From Schistosoma mansoni (Eukaryota > Platyhelminthes > Trematoda > Strigeidida > Schistosomatidae): a DNA stretch of 64,000 nucleotides. Every line of letters begins with the position of its first letter. Positions within the stretch are counted from its first letter, which is position 1. Location of the stretch: NCBI RefSeq assembly GCF_000237925.1, contig NC_031499.1:3488775-3552774 (forward strand), in the 5' to 3' direction. The notes under the pieces are model-generated. The model ran no database searches, had not been told where the DNA came from, and saw only the letters and a program-made list of their open reading frames with translations. A program made the translations under genes and the position numbers. Shown one piece after another: positions 10,833 to 20,604 of the stretch.

Positions 10833-11597
10833 AAGTATCAGTTTGTACCCAATTCGGACAGTTTACTATAATCTTATCTCTATATTTAAGAATATCTAAT
10901 TGAAGAAGAATTAAACTGTAGGTATTATTTAAGAAACAATTATAATTCATATGTATATGCACATAACACAAAAAGTAATCATAAATTGATACTTTTAAGC
11001 ACTGAACTTGACTCTATGTACGATCACTTGTAATCTTTGCTTAGTGTTTAACTACAAGGGAATTTTCAGGTTATGCATGTGTAATATTTTCATCCCCTAT
11101 TTAATCATAAATTGCATCATAGATTAAGCCGTTCATTCAATATGTTAAAGTGAGTTCTGATTTATTGTCTGGATAATGTTTTCTTTCGAAGTCATTCGAG
11201 ATGTTTACTTCCAACGGTTTCCATCCTATTAAGGTACTTGCTTCGAATAATAATAATGGTAAAATTTTCTAAATATTTCAATGCTGTGAAGTAATTCGAA
11301 AATTAAGTATTGTGTTGTGCGTTATCCAATTCTAACTTTGATATGAAAGCTTCTTAATCCCATATGAAGGTAGTACTCCCTACTTAATGGTATGCAGTTT
11401 TTCTTAATGTAATTGAGTAAACTTGTTAGTTATAAGTAGTGTTTTGGTTGGTTCAGTCTGAAACAACTTTTAAAATGATTTCATTATTCTCTTTTATACC
11501 TTAAGCATAGACTAATAAATCTCGCATATTTGAACAATTCAAAATCAAAACGAAATAATTCCAACTTTTATTAACAATAAGTCGTGTAATATTGTGG

Positions 11598-11815
11598 ATT
11601 GATTGAAGTTAGACAATAACACCGTTGAATGTCGGCTCACTAATTTGGTTAAGTGTTTGGGTGCGAGAACGAAGGCTCTGGGCTCGATTACAGCCTGTGG
11701 GGTCATGAATGTGCATTGCCGAGTAGTCCCATACTATGAAGAGATGGATGTCCAGTACTTCCAAGTTTTCAATGGTTGTCTAATCTTCATCGGTCTATAC
11801 TTTCAATGCAACTCG
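11598..11815 (+). repeat. F1 hammerhead retroposon, diverged
   Basis: GAAGTTAGACAATAACACCG, TCGGCTCAC, TTGGTTAAGTG (A-box-like), CTGGGCTCGATTAC (B-box-like), decayed hammerhead and CCAAGTTTTCAATGGTTGTC. Confidence 0.6.
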
Positions 11816-12471
11816 ACAATCTTGACAACCTTATTCTGACAAGTTTCAACAAGTAATGGTAATGTAGACAGTATTAAGTAGGACTAAACAGACTTGAGTC
11901 TGACCTATACTGTTTATCTTTCCATCAGTTAGATTCCTAAATCCTAAAGAGATCAATTGCATGCATTGAAAATTGTCTATACTTCATTTCAAAGTGCTTA
12001 TGTTTCGTAAAAATCCTTGGTTTACTAACAAATTAACCGTAATATTAAAAAAATTGGTTTTTACGTTTACAAACACGATTATTACAGTAAGCGGATTATA
12101 GTATACGAAATTGATAGTTCATTAAGCATGTAAACGTTTTATTAATATTTGAACTATAATCCCATCATTGTTGCTATTTGTAAATTATTATCTACAGTAT
12201 GTTAGTCAGCTTCAGATGCATCATTCACCATCGTTCACCAGGACTTAATGATAATGTACTTGAGTGTTAGGTTACTTGACCTTACTGTTTATTGTTATAG
12301 TGATAATACTTTACATTACGAATATCAAAAGCTATAGCAACCAATTTAAGGTCAAATAGTATCTTAATAAGTATTGACAAATTTGCTAATCAATATGAAT
12401 GAAGTTAAGAATTACCGTTGTGATATACTGATGAATTTAGAAGTATCAATATTAATACTAACTATCTAGTT

Positions 12472-12817
12472 TCGTCCTATTATGGGACTCCTCAACAGTG
12501 AGCATCCACGAACCCGCTCTCGCGAGATTCGAACCTAGGACCTACCAGTCTCGAGCCGAAGCCCTTAACCGATAGACCACTGAGCTGGCGTCCAACGGTG
12601 TTAATGTCTAACTTCAATTGATCCACGAAGTTGAGCAACCATTCACCAATTGTCTTCAGTGAGTTCCTATCTCACAACAGACGTGGTTTTGAACTCCACT
12701 TGTCACTGCTTCTCACTAGAGCTCCTAGTGTTTCCAGGTTTTCCATGGTGGTCTAGCTTCAATTGACTCATGCTTTCTACTATGAAAAATACTAAATCTC
12801 CAAAAAACCCCTTCTGA
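12472..12817. mobile_element. F1 snap-back copy with 13-bp TSD
   Basis: Minus-oriented body (12472-12710) joins a plus-oriented 3' end (TTTCCAGGTTTTCCATGGTG ... GACTCATG). TAACTATCTAGTT occurs at 12459-12471 and 12818-12830. The right end AAACCCCTTCTGA is the inverse of the usual F1 5' start TCAGAAGGGGTTT. Confidence 0.75.
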
Positions 12818-12884
12818 TAACTATCTAGTTACTTATAAATGAAATTATGAGATAGATGTATGGTAGGAAATGAAAACAATGACT

Positions 12885-13010
12885 ATAGCCATTATATGTG
12901 AAAATTATGTTTGAAATAATCTCAGCGATTGAAATCCAAAAATAACTCCAACATTTCGTCCAGTAAACTTATCTGAACTTCTTCAGGGTAATAATCAAAA
13001 TTATCAAAGA
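12885..13010 (-). repeat. Penelope-type terminal repeat with hammerhead motif
   Basis: The block ATCTCAGCGATTG-like plus CCCTGAAGAAGTTCAG ... CTGGACGAAATGTTGG (minus) matches the minimal hammerheads described in Penelope-like elements: a CUGAAGA box, stem II GUUCAG/CUGGAC and a GAAA box. Repeated at 14160 and 14370. Confidence 0.6.
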
Positions 13011-13364
13011 AATATATGGTGTTTAACAATGAAACCAAATCTTTACTATGCTTATCCAATGATATTTAGATGTTGACTTGAGTAAATAGGATAATATGAG
13101 TCAGTTATATGTGAATCTTGTGAAAAGCTCATAATATGAAGATAATGAATGAATGAATTGTGTGTGTGTGTATATGTGAGATTAGGTGAATAATAGCTGA
13201 TATTAGGTGTTAATTTGTCATTATATGAAGGAAAAATAAAAGTACAAGTTGATGGTTGAAAAGTTGTCTCTGAATCATTGATGCGCATGTAAAAGGAGAA
13301 TCATCAAATACATATTTGTATTTAATATCAGAAAGGGTTTTTGTGGATATTGTAGTAATTTTAA

Positions 13365-13672
13365 TGGTTGAAATCATGTGTCGGTTGAAGCTAGACCACC
13401 ATAGGAAACCTGGAGGCACTAGAGACAATGGTGGATGTGTCGCTCAATTTCGTGAATTAGTTGAAGTTGGACATTAACACCGTTGGATGTCGGCTCAGTG
13501 GTCTAGAGGTTAAGCGCTCGAGACCGATAGGTCCTGGGTTTGAATCTGGCGAGGCGGGATGGTGGATGCTCGCTGCTGAGGAGTCCCACAATACGACGAA
13601 ACGCCGTCCATTGCTTCCAGGTTTTCCATGGTGGTTTAGCTTCAATCGACTCATGATATCAACTATTAAAAC
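13365..13672 (+). mobile_element. F1 hammerhead retroposon
   Basis: tRNA-like head (GGCTCAGTGGTCTAGAGGTT, B-box GGGTTTGAATC), hammerhead CTGAGGAG, CGACGAAACGCCGTC, and 3' end CCAGGTTTTCCATGGTGG. The 5' end carries an inverted copy of the 3' end (GAAGCTAGACCACCATAGG), a terminal inverted repeat near 50 bp. Confidence 0.75.
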
Positions 13673-13724
13673 TACATATTTGTATTGCTAAAAGAACCCG
13701 CATAAATTTCGGTTCAGGTTGTTC

Positions 13725-14160
13725 TTGTTCGTTCATATATACAGCACTTCTGCTGTCAATCCTTCTTTATGGGTGTTAAAAGCTTTCTGAAGTATTTAGG
13801 TTTGTGTAAAATTAATCTTGTGTCCCGTTTCCAACGCATATAACGCTACCGCAGACTTATTCTCAAGTTTCTTCAAGTCAACTGAGGATTAGAGAACATT
13901 TTTCAAACATTTTTTGTGTCCCTTTAACCTCACATTCAATTCTCTTGAAGTTCCTCCCACATACACTGCATTGCAACCATGACAGTTGACCTCATAGACA
14001 ATATTCTGTCGTTATTCCTTAGGAAATTTATCCTTACCCTTCACTAATGCTGATCTTATGGTGTCACTAGCCCGAAAAATACAATCTTATATCGTTTATA
14101 CAAATATTCGTCAATATTAGAACGAATAGCTTGACAAAAATTGGGCGCCGAGTATAGAGA
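13725..14160 (-). mobile_element. Penelope-like element fragment with GIY-YIG endonuclease domain
   Basis: Minus-strand translation near 14010-13900 gives I-V-Y-E-V-N-C-H-G-C-N-A-V-Y-V-G-G-T-S-R-E-L, followed by R-L-K-G-H. This is the C-x-x-C-x-x-x-Y-V-G-x-T-x-R-x-L-x-x-R-x-x-x-H signature of the GIY-YIG domain at the C-terminus of Penelope-like elements. The downstream H-K-I-N-F-T-Q-T region also fits. There are several stops, and the reverse transcriptase part is gone. Penelope-type terminal repeats with hammerhead motifs flank it. Confidence 0.7.
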
Positions 14161-14240
14161 AGTCATTATATGTGAAAATTATATTTGAAATAATCTCAGC
14201 GATTGAGATTTAAATCCAACCATTCGCCAAATGGTTGCTA
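14160..14240 (-). repeat. Penelope-type terminal repeat, partial
   Basis: Shares the CATTATATGTGAAAATTAT / AATCTCAGCGATTG block with 12885 and 14370, but the hammerhead half is lost. Confidence 0.55.
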
Positions 14241-14367
14241 GCTGAATATTTATCAACAAGTAATTGGACCCTTTCTTTTATTTACTTCAACCTGTTTATT
14301 TCACATGAATGCTTATTTTGATTGAAATCAATATGAGTGATGTTTAGCATTACAATTATGTACTTGA

Positions 14368-14480
14368 TGTCATTATATATGAAAATTACATTTGAAATAA
14401 TCTCAGCGATTGTAATTTAAATAATCCCAACGTTTCTTCCAGCTAACTTGTCTGGACTTCTTCAGGGTCAAAATGATTCT
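14368..14480 (-). repeat. Penelope-type terminal repeat with hammerhead motif
   Basis: On minus, CCTGAAGAAGTCCAG, a loop with ACAAGTTAG, CTGGAAGAAACGTTGGG. Both conserved boxes and stem II are visible; one stem II base differs from the 12.9 kb copy. Confidence 0.6.
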
Positions 14481-14619
14481 CATTTTTTATTTCCAATTCA
14501 ATGATTCAGAAACAATTTTTCAACCTTCAATTTGAAGTTTTATTTTTACTTCATATAAAAACATATTACCATCGTATATCATACATTAGTAAGTCATTCT
14601 TACACATACGTACACACGT

Positions 14620-14735
14620 ACAGGTTGTTCTTGTTCGTTCATATATACAGCACTTCTGCTGTCAATCCTTCTTTATGGGTGTTAAAAGCTTTCTGAAGTA
14701 TTTAGGTTTGTGTAAAATTAATCTTGTGTCCCGTT
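14620..14735 (-). repeat. Penelope-like fragment, second copy of the element end
   Basis: Near-identical to 13727-13842 (TGTTCTTGTTCGTTCATATA, then TTCTGAAGTATTTAGGTTTG), so a truncated duplicate. It joins an R5 repeat at about 14738. Confidence 0.65.
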
Positions 14736-14737
14736 TT

Positions 14738-15145
14738 CAACGCTTAACGGCAGCTTGTTTAAGCATCTGGGCTACCTGTTCCAGTCATCTAGATATTTCA
14801 ACAAGTTATCTAATTTCGTTTGTTTTAATACATCATTATGCCTATTAATCGCACAACCTATTCAGGTGCGTTTCTGAAAAGTGTAAGACCTTTCGCTGTA
14901 AAGGTTACAGAAAGCCTAATCAGAGATATCGTGGTTGCTGGCAACATGCAGCGAGAAGAATGTACATTATCCAGATGTCGATTGACTGGGCTGCTAACTT
15001 CTAACTGGCGATCACTCAATATTTATCGTCAGGAAGGACGAAGAAGTAAGAAACGGAAACTTGTTGAAGTACTTTGTGCTGAGAATTCTATAGTGTACCA
15101 AAAATATAATATTGAATAAAGCTAATAATAATAATAATAATACAC
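14738..15145 (+). repeat. R5: TAA-tailed retroposon
   Basis: Shares AAGAAACGGAAACTTGTTGA, TGTGCTGAGAATTCTATA, AATATTGAATAAAGC and a TAA-repeat tail with 21400-21755. A 93-codon frame (14838-15119) ends I-V-Y-Q-K-Y-N-I-E just before AATAAA. Could be the 3' end of a LINE or a retrotransposed transcript. Confidence 0.6.
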
Positions 15146-15384
15146 ACAATTCATCCAGTCTTTTATTTCACATAGTGAACTTTTCACGTGATTCTCATTT
15201 AACTAACTTAACTGACTTCAAACTTAACTGTCTGAATATGTACTCAAATGGTTGCAGAGATAAATAAAATCAAATGACCTAATAAGAGTAGATGATAAAC
15301 ATCCAACATCCTCTGTCGCCAAACATATAGTTGAAATAGGTTGTAAGATTGATCTTAACATAACTTTTGTGGTGTTGTACTAAG

Positions 15385-15720
15385 GTGTAAAAGGGAGTAT
15401 ACTAAAGTTTATTGAAGCGTTAGCCATACGAAAATTCAAACTCCCTTTTATGTATTCAAAAAGGGCTTGTTCTCACATTAAACCTACCCTAGTATTATTA
15501 GCTTATTATCCAGAGTGATGAGGTTTCCAACTGTTTTTCATATTATTTTCTTTATTATGTTTATCTCCTCTTACCTTCTAGTCTAGTTGACAAGTATAGA
15601 AGTAATCAGATGGTTCGAAATGTATTGCGCTAAAAACATCACTTAGTTCTGATAATCTTCGTCTTCTTATTACACTATCCAAATTTATAAAACGGACTAA
15701 TTACATTCGTTGTAGTGAAG
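15385..15720 (+). repeat. Single arm of the long-palindrome element, diverged
   Basis: Matches the right arm of 46107-46870 (TTATTATCCAGAGTGATGAG, GTTCGAAATGTATTGCGCTA, AATCTTCGTCTTCTTATTAC). It also keeps the apex that the gap hides: AAAAGGGAGT and ACTCCCTTTT flank a 36-base loop (15390-15450). Confidence 0.6.
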
Positions 15721-16424
15721 CAAATCACTACATTAATAATGTAAACATCTATTAAACGATGAATAACTGAATTATTGTTTAATTGCATATTTTTAATATA
15801 TTCGATGGTAAGATAATGAATAGCAGTATCTTTATCGGTGGACAAGAAGGAATTATTTGAAATAATCGATTTTCACATGACGATGTGTGCATGATATAGT
15901 GGGGCTATCAGATTCCAGACAAATGATAGCTGCAATCGTTTTGTTAAGATATGACTTCTTTTTCCCAAGGGATGAGGCACACACTATATGGTGTAGAAAT
16001 GTGGCTTTAATTTCTATGAGACAAATACAAATGTATATGAATGAGTGTTCAATTATTCTTCTATTTGGTTGGTTGATTTAGAGCTTCCTTCTCACTTACG
16101 GTCTTCCCAGTCAGGTAGCTGGTTAGGGTCATGAATAAGAAGCTTTAGTATCAGTATCAGGGCCCGACACTGTACAGTATGACTGTATATTATGAACTGT
16201 GGGTTTTCAAAGGACATCATTCGTGAACTATATATTACAACTGCATAAACTGGTACTTGAACGAAAAAACACTGAGATTTGCTCAGTGAAAGGAAGAAAA
16301 CAAGACTGTGATGGTAGATTAAGATTTTATCCACTCTCCATAAACAGAATAACAAACACTTTGTTCAAATACAACCAGTTATATACTGATTTTGTTCGTA
16401 CTAGACGTTTAGTCAAAAATATTA

Positions 16425-16575
16425 CGACTATCACGGGACCGATGGTCCTGGGTTTGTACCGAGAATACGCCGTTATGCTAGGGAGCCAAAAACTAGGATG
16501 AAACAGCCGTCCAATGTTTTCAGGTTTTCAATTGAGATCTAGTCAAAATCGGTTCGCAACTTTAACTTTTAAAAT
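16425..16575 (+). repeat. F1, degenerate 3' half
   Basis: GATGGTCCTGGGTTTGTACC (B-box region), AGGATGAAACAGCCGTCC and TTTTCAGGTTTTCAATTGAG. Confidence 0.5.
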
Positions 16576-16698
16576 ATCACCGACAGTTGACACAGAAGAA
16601 ACACAGAAAATCACTATTACACAGAATTACCAAAAACGTATGATGTGTGTTATACTGAATAAAGTTCACATTAAGTTAATACAAAGAGTATCATCTGA

Positions 16699-16792
16699 AA
16701 TGAGGTCGCTAACCCCGTGCCCAACCCTCCTCCTTTATCCGGGCTTGGGACCAACAGTAGCCCCCGGAGGAGCTACAGGCGGAGTTAAATAA
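16699..16792 (-). repeat. RTE 5' UTR fragment
   Basis: The same GC-rich leader block (GGGCTTGGGACC / GGAGGAGCTACAGGCGGAG on plus) seen upstream of RTE copy B, without any coding part. No clear duplication was found around it. Confidence 0.6.
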
Positions 16793-16799
16793 ATGTCAC

Positions 16800-18636
16800 A
16801 CTAAAATATAATGAACAATTTATCACACTGAATTACAAATGGAAGTAATACTGAACACGAATGATGCTGAACATAAATGTGTTTCTGATCTTTTATCCTC
16901 TAATGACACTAGGAATATTCATTTCAAGTTCTGTTTATGATGTATTTTTATAGCGAGATAAAATTAATAAGATTTATTATTACTAGGTCTAAATAATGTA
17001 ATATCAATGATAGTGCAAAAGACTAAACATTGACAGTGTCGTTCGTAAATAAAGAAATGAAAGGTAAGTAAGAAAGAATTCTGAAACTCAAGATCTAAAG
17101 TAAGTTATTTAGTGAATGAATCAGGTCCATTGTGACCGGTCGTAATCCATGTCATCCAGCATATCCGATCATTGATCACTGTTATTATGAAGACCCTAAC
17201 CAGGTAGACTGTATCTACCAACATGGTTCAGATCAACAGTCAAGTTAACTGAAACCCTCCTAGCTTTCTTCAAACCTATTCCAATTCCATCTAACTTTGC
17301 ATGTTAGGTTAGGCAGTGGTAAGACATCCATAATACTTGTCCTAACCACTTCAATCGACTAAGAATTAAGATTTTATCAAGTGACTTGCCACATTTCCCT
17401 AGTTTCCTGTACTTAATGTTAACACTGCTCACTCGGTTGTTCCACGATAAGCAAGTAATGTTTTGAAAATACCTGATACCCATGAATTACACTTCCCGTA
17501 TATCTTATAGTTTTCACAAAGATGGCATGTTTTTTAAGATAAGAAATAATTAATCTTGGATAAAAATAATGACGACAAAACAATCACCGATTTTCCACTT
17601 TTACCAGTCATGCTAGTTATCAATGAAAAGTCAACTAAGTGGAACAGGTCGATAAGTATGCACTAGATTAGAAAAAGACAATGATATTGAGTTTCTAAAT
17701 GTTTAATAGTTTCTTTCACGAGATAACTCAAGGTAATTTATGATGATAATAATAGAAAACTTTCATATCTATGATATGTGGTTAGTAAAGTAAGATATGA
17801 TAGGCCATTAAGCGAGGACAGATGAACAATTAAGTGACTATTTACTTTGCTATTTCCTTACTGGTAATGATTTCTACTTTGAAGTCAGTAAATGTAGATT
17901 GCTTGTAATTGTGTTCGATAAAGTATTGTTTAGTTTTTTGCTCTGATTCTGTGTAATGGGTCGCGAGCCACGTGTCTGATGTAATGTGGTTCCACTTTGC
18001 GTTCAGCTTATCGATCGAGCGTCTAGCCTAATAATGGCAAACATCTCGGTTACCAGTCTTATCGTTGTATAATATTAATATAACTCGACAGACAGAATAT
18101 GTTTGTATTCTGTCGTTATGTCAATCTCTTCATTATCTATTTTGATAAGCCATTCATAGACAAATTGTAGAAAAATATCAGTAGAAGATATGAGTCACAT
18201 TGGAAACATAGAAACGCTCAAAGACGAAAGATTCACATATAAACGGACACACAAACCATTTTCACTGGGCTTTTCTATCAACAAACTAGAAAAAAGTAAC
18301 TAAGATGGTATGAAATTGAGGAATTTCACAATAATCGACATCTGACCATATAGTACTTCGCTTTTAAAAGGCCATATGTGAAAACCAAATTATCAGCTTA
18401 CATTTATTAACATTCTTATCCATTAATAACCAATATTTAACGAGTAATACACTAGTGATATAAACTGATTAAATGAGATATGCTTAAAAGTCAGACAGTT
18501 TCTATCAAAAAAGTTATTTAAAAGTGTTTTCTTCTTGACTCCTGAAGTGCATTGTGTTTGTTCACACTTTCAAAATAACTATCAAAAATGGTAAACAGCT
18601 TATGTTTATGTCAAGCCTAAACTTCAAGAAAAGATA
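16800..18636. other. No gene or repeat recognised
   Basis: AT-rich, short frames only. If the LARGE-like gene has upstream exons they could lie here or further left; none was identified by reading for splice-bounded coding frames. Confidence 0.4.
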
Positions 18637-18864
18637 AATTTTAATAGCTGAATTCATGAGTCGATATAAGCTAGACTACTATAGAAAGTCTGGAAGCACT
18701 GGATGGCCGTTTCGTTCTAGTGTGGTACTCTCTAGCAATGCACATCTACGATCCCTCACGCGGGACTCGGACCCAGAACCTCCGGTCTCGCACGCGAATG
18801 CTTAGCCTCTAGACCACCATCCGACAATCTTAACGTCTAACTTCAATTGATCCATGATCTTGCG
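18637..18864 (-). repeat. F1 hammerhead retroposon
   Basis: Full order on minus: head (GTCTAGAGGCTAAGC), B-box GGTTCTGGGTCCGAGTCCC, GAACGAAACGGCCATC and terminal repeat. The cleavage triplet is AUC. Confidence 0.65.
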
Positions 18865-19337
18865 CCCAAAGTAAAAAAAGTTTTCGCAAGACGCTTATAC
18901 CCAGAAGTTAAAGCACTGGGATAGAGCGACCAATTGCTTTAAATGAAAAGAACCGAGCCAATATATCAAAGTATAAGACCACTGAGCATAGCACAGTTGT
19001 GATTCTGATCATTAAAGATTTACTGATTATTTAACTAGGTTAGAATATGGAACTTGTAGATCTCTTATAGGATACTATTACTTTAGACTATCAAGTCAGG
19101 ACTCAATGTTTCACACTGTCAGCTTTAATCAGTGTCTATTGTTGAGTTGACTTTAATTATATCTTACTGTTTACTTACTGCTTCATAACTACCTTGATCT
19201 ATTCCACCTATAGTGAATTATCATTAAAACTTCAGAATTATGTATGAATTTACAGATATTAGTGAGGAAACACATCAAACGTAGACTGATTTTTTAAAAT
19301 TTACTTTAAATAATTAACTTTTTTTATAATTTACATT

Positions 19338-20100
19338 AAAAACTGACCTTAATTAGACAACTATTGAAAATCAAGAAGCATTGGATAACTATTTCATCCC
19401 ATTGTGAGCAGAAAGCGCGAGGGCTGTGATACTGTTTACTCTCTCTTCAAAGTACTTTTAAACTTTCCCTCACAATACTTGTTTGCTATCGGACTCGTGT
19501 AAGTATTTAGCCTTGGATGGAGTTTACCACCCACTTTGGGCTGCATTCACAAACAACCCAACTCCAAGGGTAGCTCAAAGCAGAACTGTCACATTTGTTC
19601 TCTGGCCTTTCACCCTCTTTGGGCCAGAATGGGAAGTCGTACTCATTGCTGGACTTGGGACAGAGCAATAATGCCTGAAGCCACCCTAAACACTACATTG
19701 CCCCACGATCAAATAACCGCAGGCTTTGGTGTTCGGCTAATCCCTGTTCACTCGCAGTTACTAGGGAAATCCTTGTTAGTTTCTTTTCCTCCGCTTAGTG
19801 ATATGCTTAAGTTCAACGGGTAATCACGTCTGATCCGAGATCGGAGTCAATTAAATAATTCGTGCATAATACATACGCAATCGGTACAAACCATAGACCA
19901 AACCAGAGGCAAGATCAAATGATTAACGTAGTATATGATAGGTGCGAATTCTCTCGGGCGAGTAATGCCACGAGAAGGCAGTGAGTAGGACTTTCCTGGG
20001 AGAGGTTATATACGCGTGGCCACGTGAGAGCATTTGGAGAGGGAGGGTGGCCCCTCCCTTATCTCGGCCTTAGCAGGGCATTCGGGGTGCCCCATGAATT
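19338..20100 (-). mobile_element. Chimeric retroposon: R 5' part - ITS2/28S - R piece - F1 tail
   Basis: Read on minus from 20100: about 130 bp of the R 5' end (to about 19968), ITS2 end (about 19967-19850), 28S 5' end (about 19849-19431), about 17 bp matching internal R (CAGTATCACAGCCCTC, 19434-19418), then a degenerate F1 3' tail (to about 19338). Short shared sequences sit at the joins (CTCGTGGC, CAGTA). This is what serial template switching during reverse transcription would leave. Confidence 0.75.
19431..19967 (-). rRNA. ITS2 3' end plus 28S rRNA 5' fragment (non-functional copy)
   Basis: Minus strand has the universal start of 28S (AAGCATATCACTAAGCGGAG, the ITS4 primer site), GATTAGCCGAACACC-type core and GTACTTTGAAGAGAGAG, preceded by an ITS2 end (CTCGCCCGAGAGAATTCGCA). 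Only about 420 nt of 28S is present, so it is an rDNA fragment carried in a chimera, not an rRNA gene. Confidence 0.85.
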
Positions 20101-20241
20101 TAAACCTTTCAGTACTGTTCAATTGTTCATTGCTTCCTAATTTTTCAATCCTTGTTTAGTTATAATCATTACGTAATAAAAACTGTAAAATACATACTCT
20201 TTACTTTATAATCCCTTTTATTTATTGTTTAAATTTAGCCA

Positions 20242-20604
20242 ATGTATAAACCATATTATAATTTTCATAATGATACTATACATATTGCTATGCTATTAGC
20301 TGGTGGTATTGATAATTGTAATCAAGCTGAAACACTAATTAAATCAATATTATTTCATCAAAAACGATGGTATTCCTCAAAACATGATGATTGTTGTAAT
20401 TTTAAATATTTTACACAATTTAATTCAAATTGGTTACAAGCTATAGATCGTGTTCAATCATTTAAAGGGAGTAAAAGTAAACGATTATCTATTGTATTTC
20501 ATTTTATTGTTGATCAATTACCATATGAATTTATGTATACATTAATGTCTGATTGGACATTAGATGGAATCAGTGTACAATTTTATCAAATTAAAAATTA
20601 TGAA
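20242..20604 (+). CDS. LARGE-like exon A
   Basis: 121 codons if ATG 20242 is the start; alternatively internal from 20239 after TTTAG. Ends N-Y-E before GTAAGT. Contains a schistosome-specific insert (about residues 37-72, [11 protein letters not shown]) compared with LARGE. Confidence 0.85.

Noticed and set aside
13052-13288. CRISPR-like or tandem repeats in the 13-14 kb region
   Set aside because: The repeated blocks are Penelope-type terminal repeats and F1 copies; the contig is eukaryotic.
14838-15119. 93-codon frame as a host gene
   Set aside because: It is part of the repeated R5 sequence; the second copy at 21400 has a broken frame.
19431-19850. Genuine rDNA unit
   Set aside because: Only about 420 nt of 28S plus a piece of ITS2, bounded by retroposon sequence; no 5.8S or 18S.
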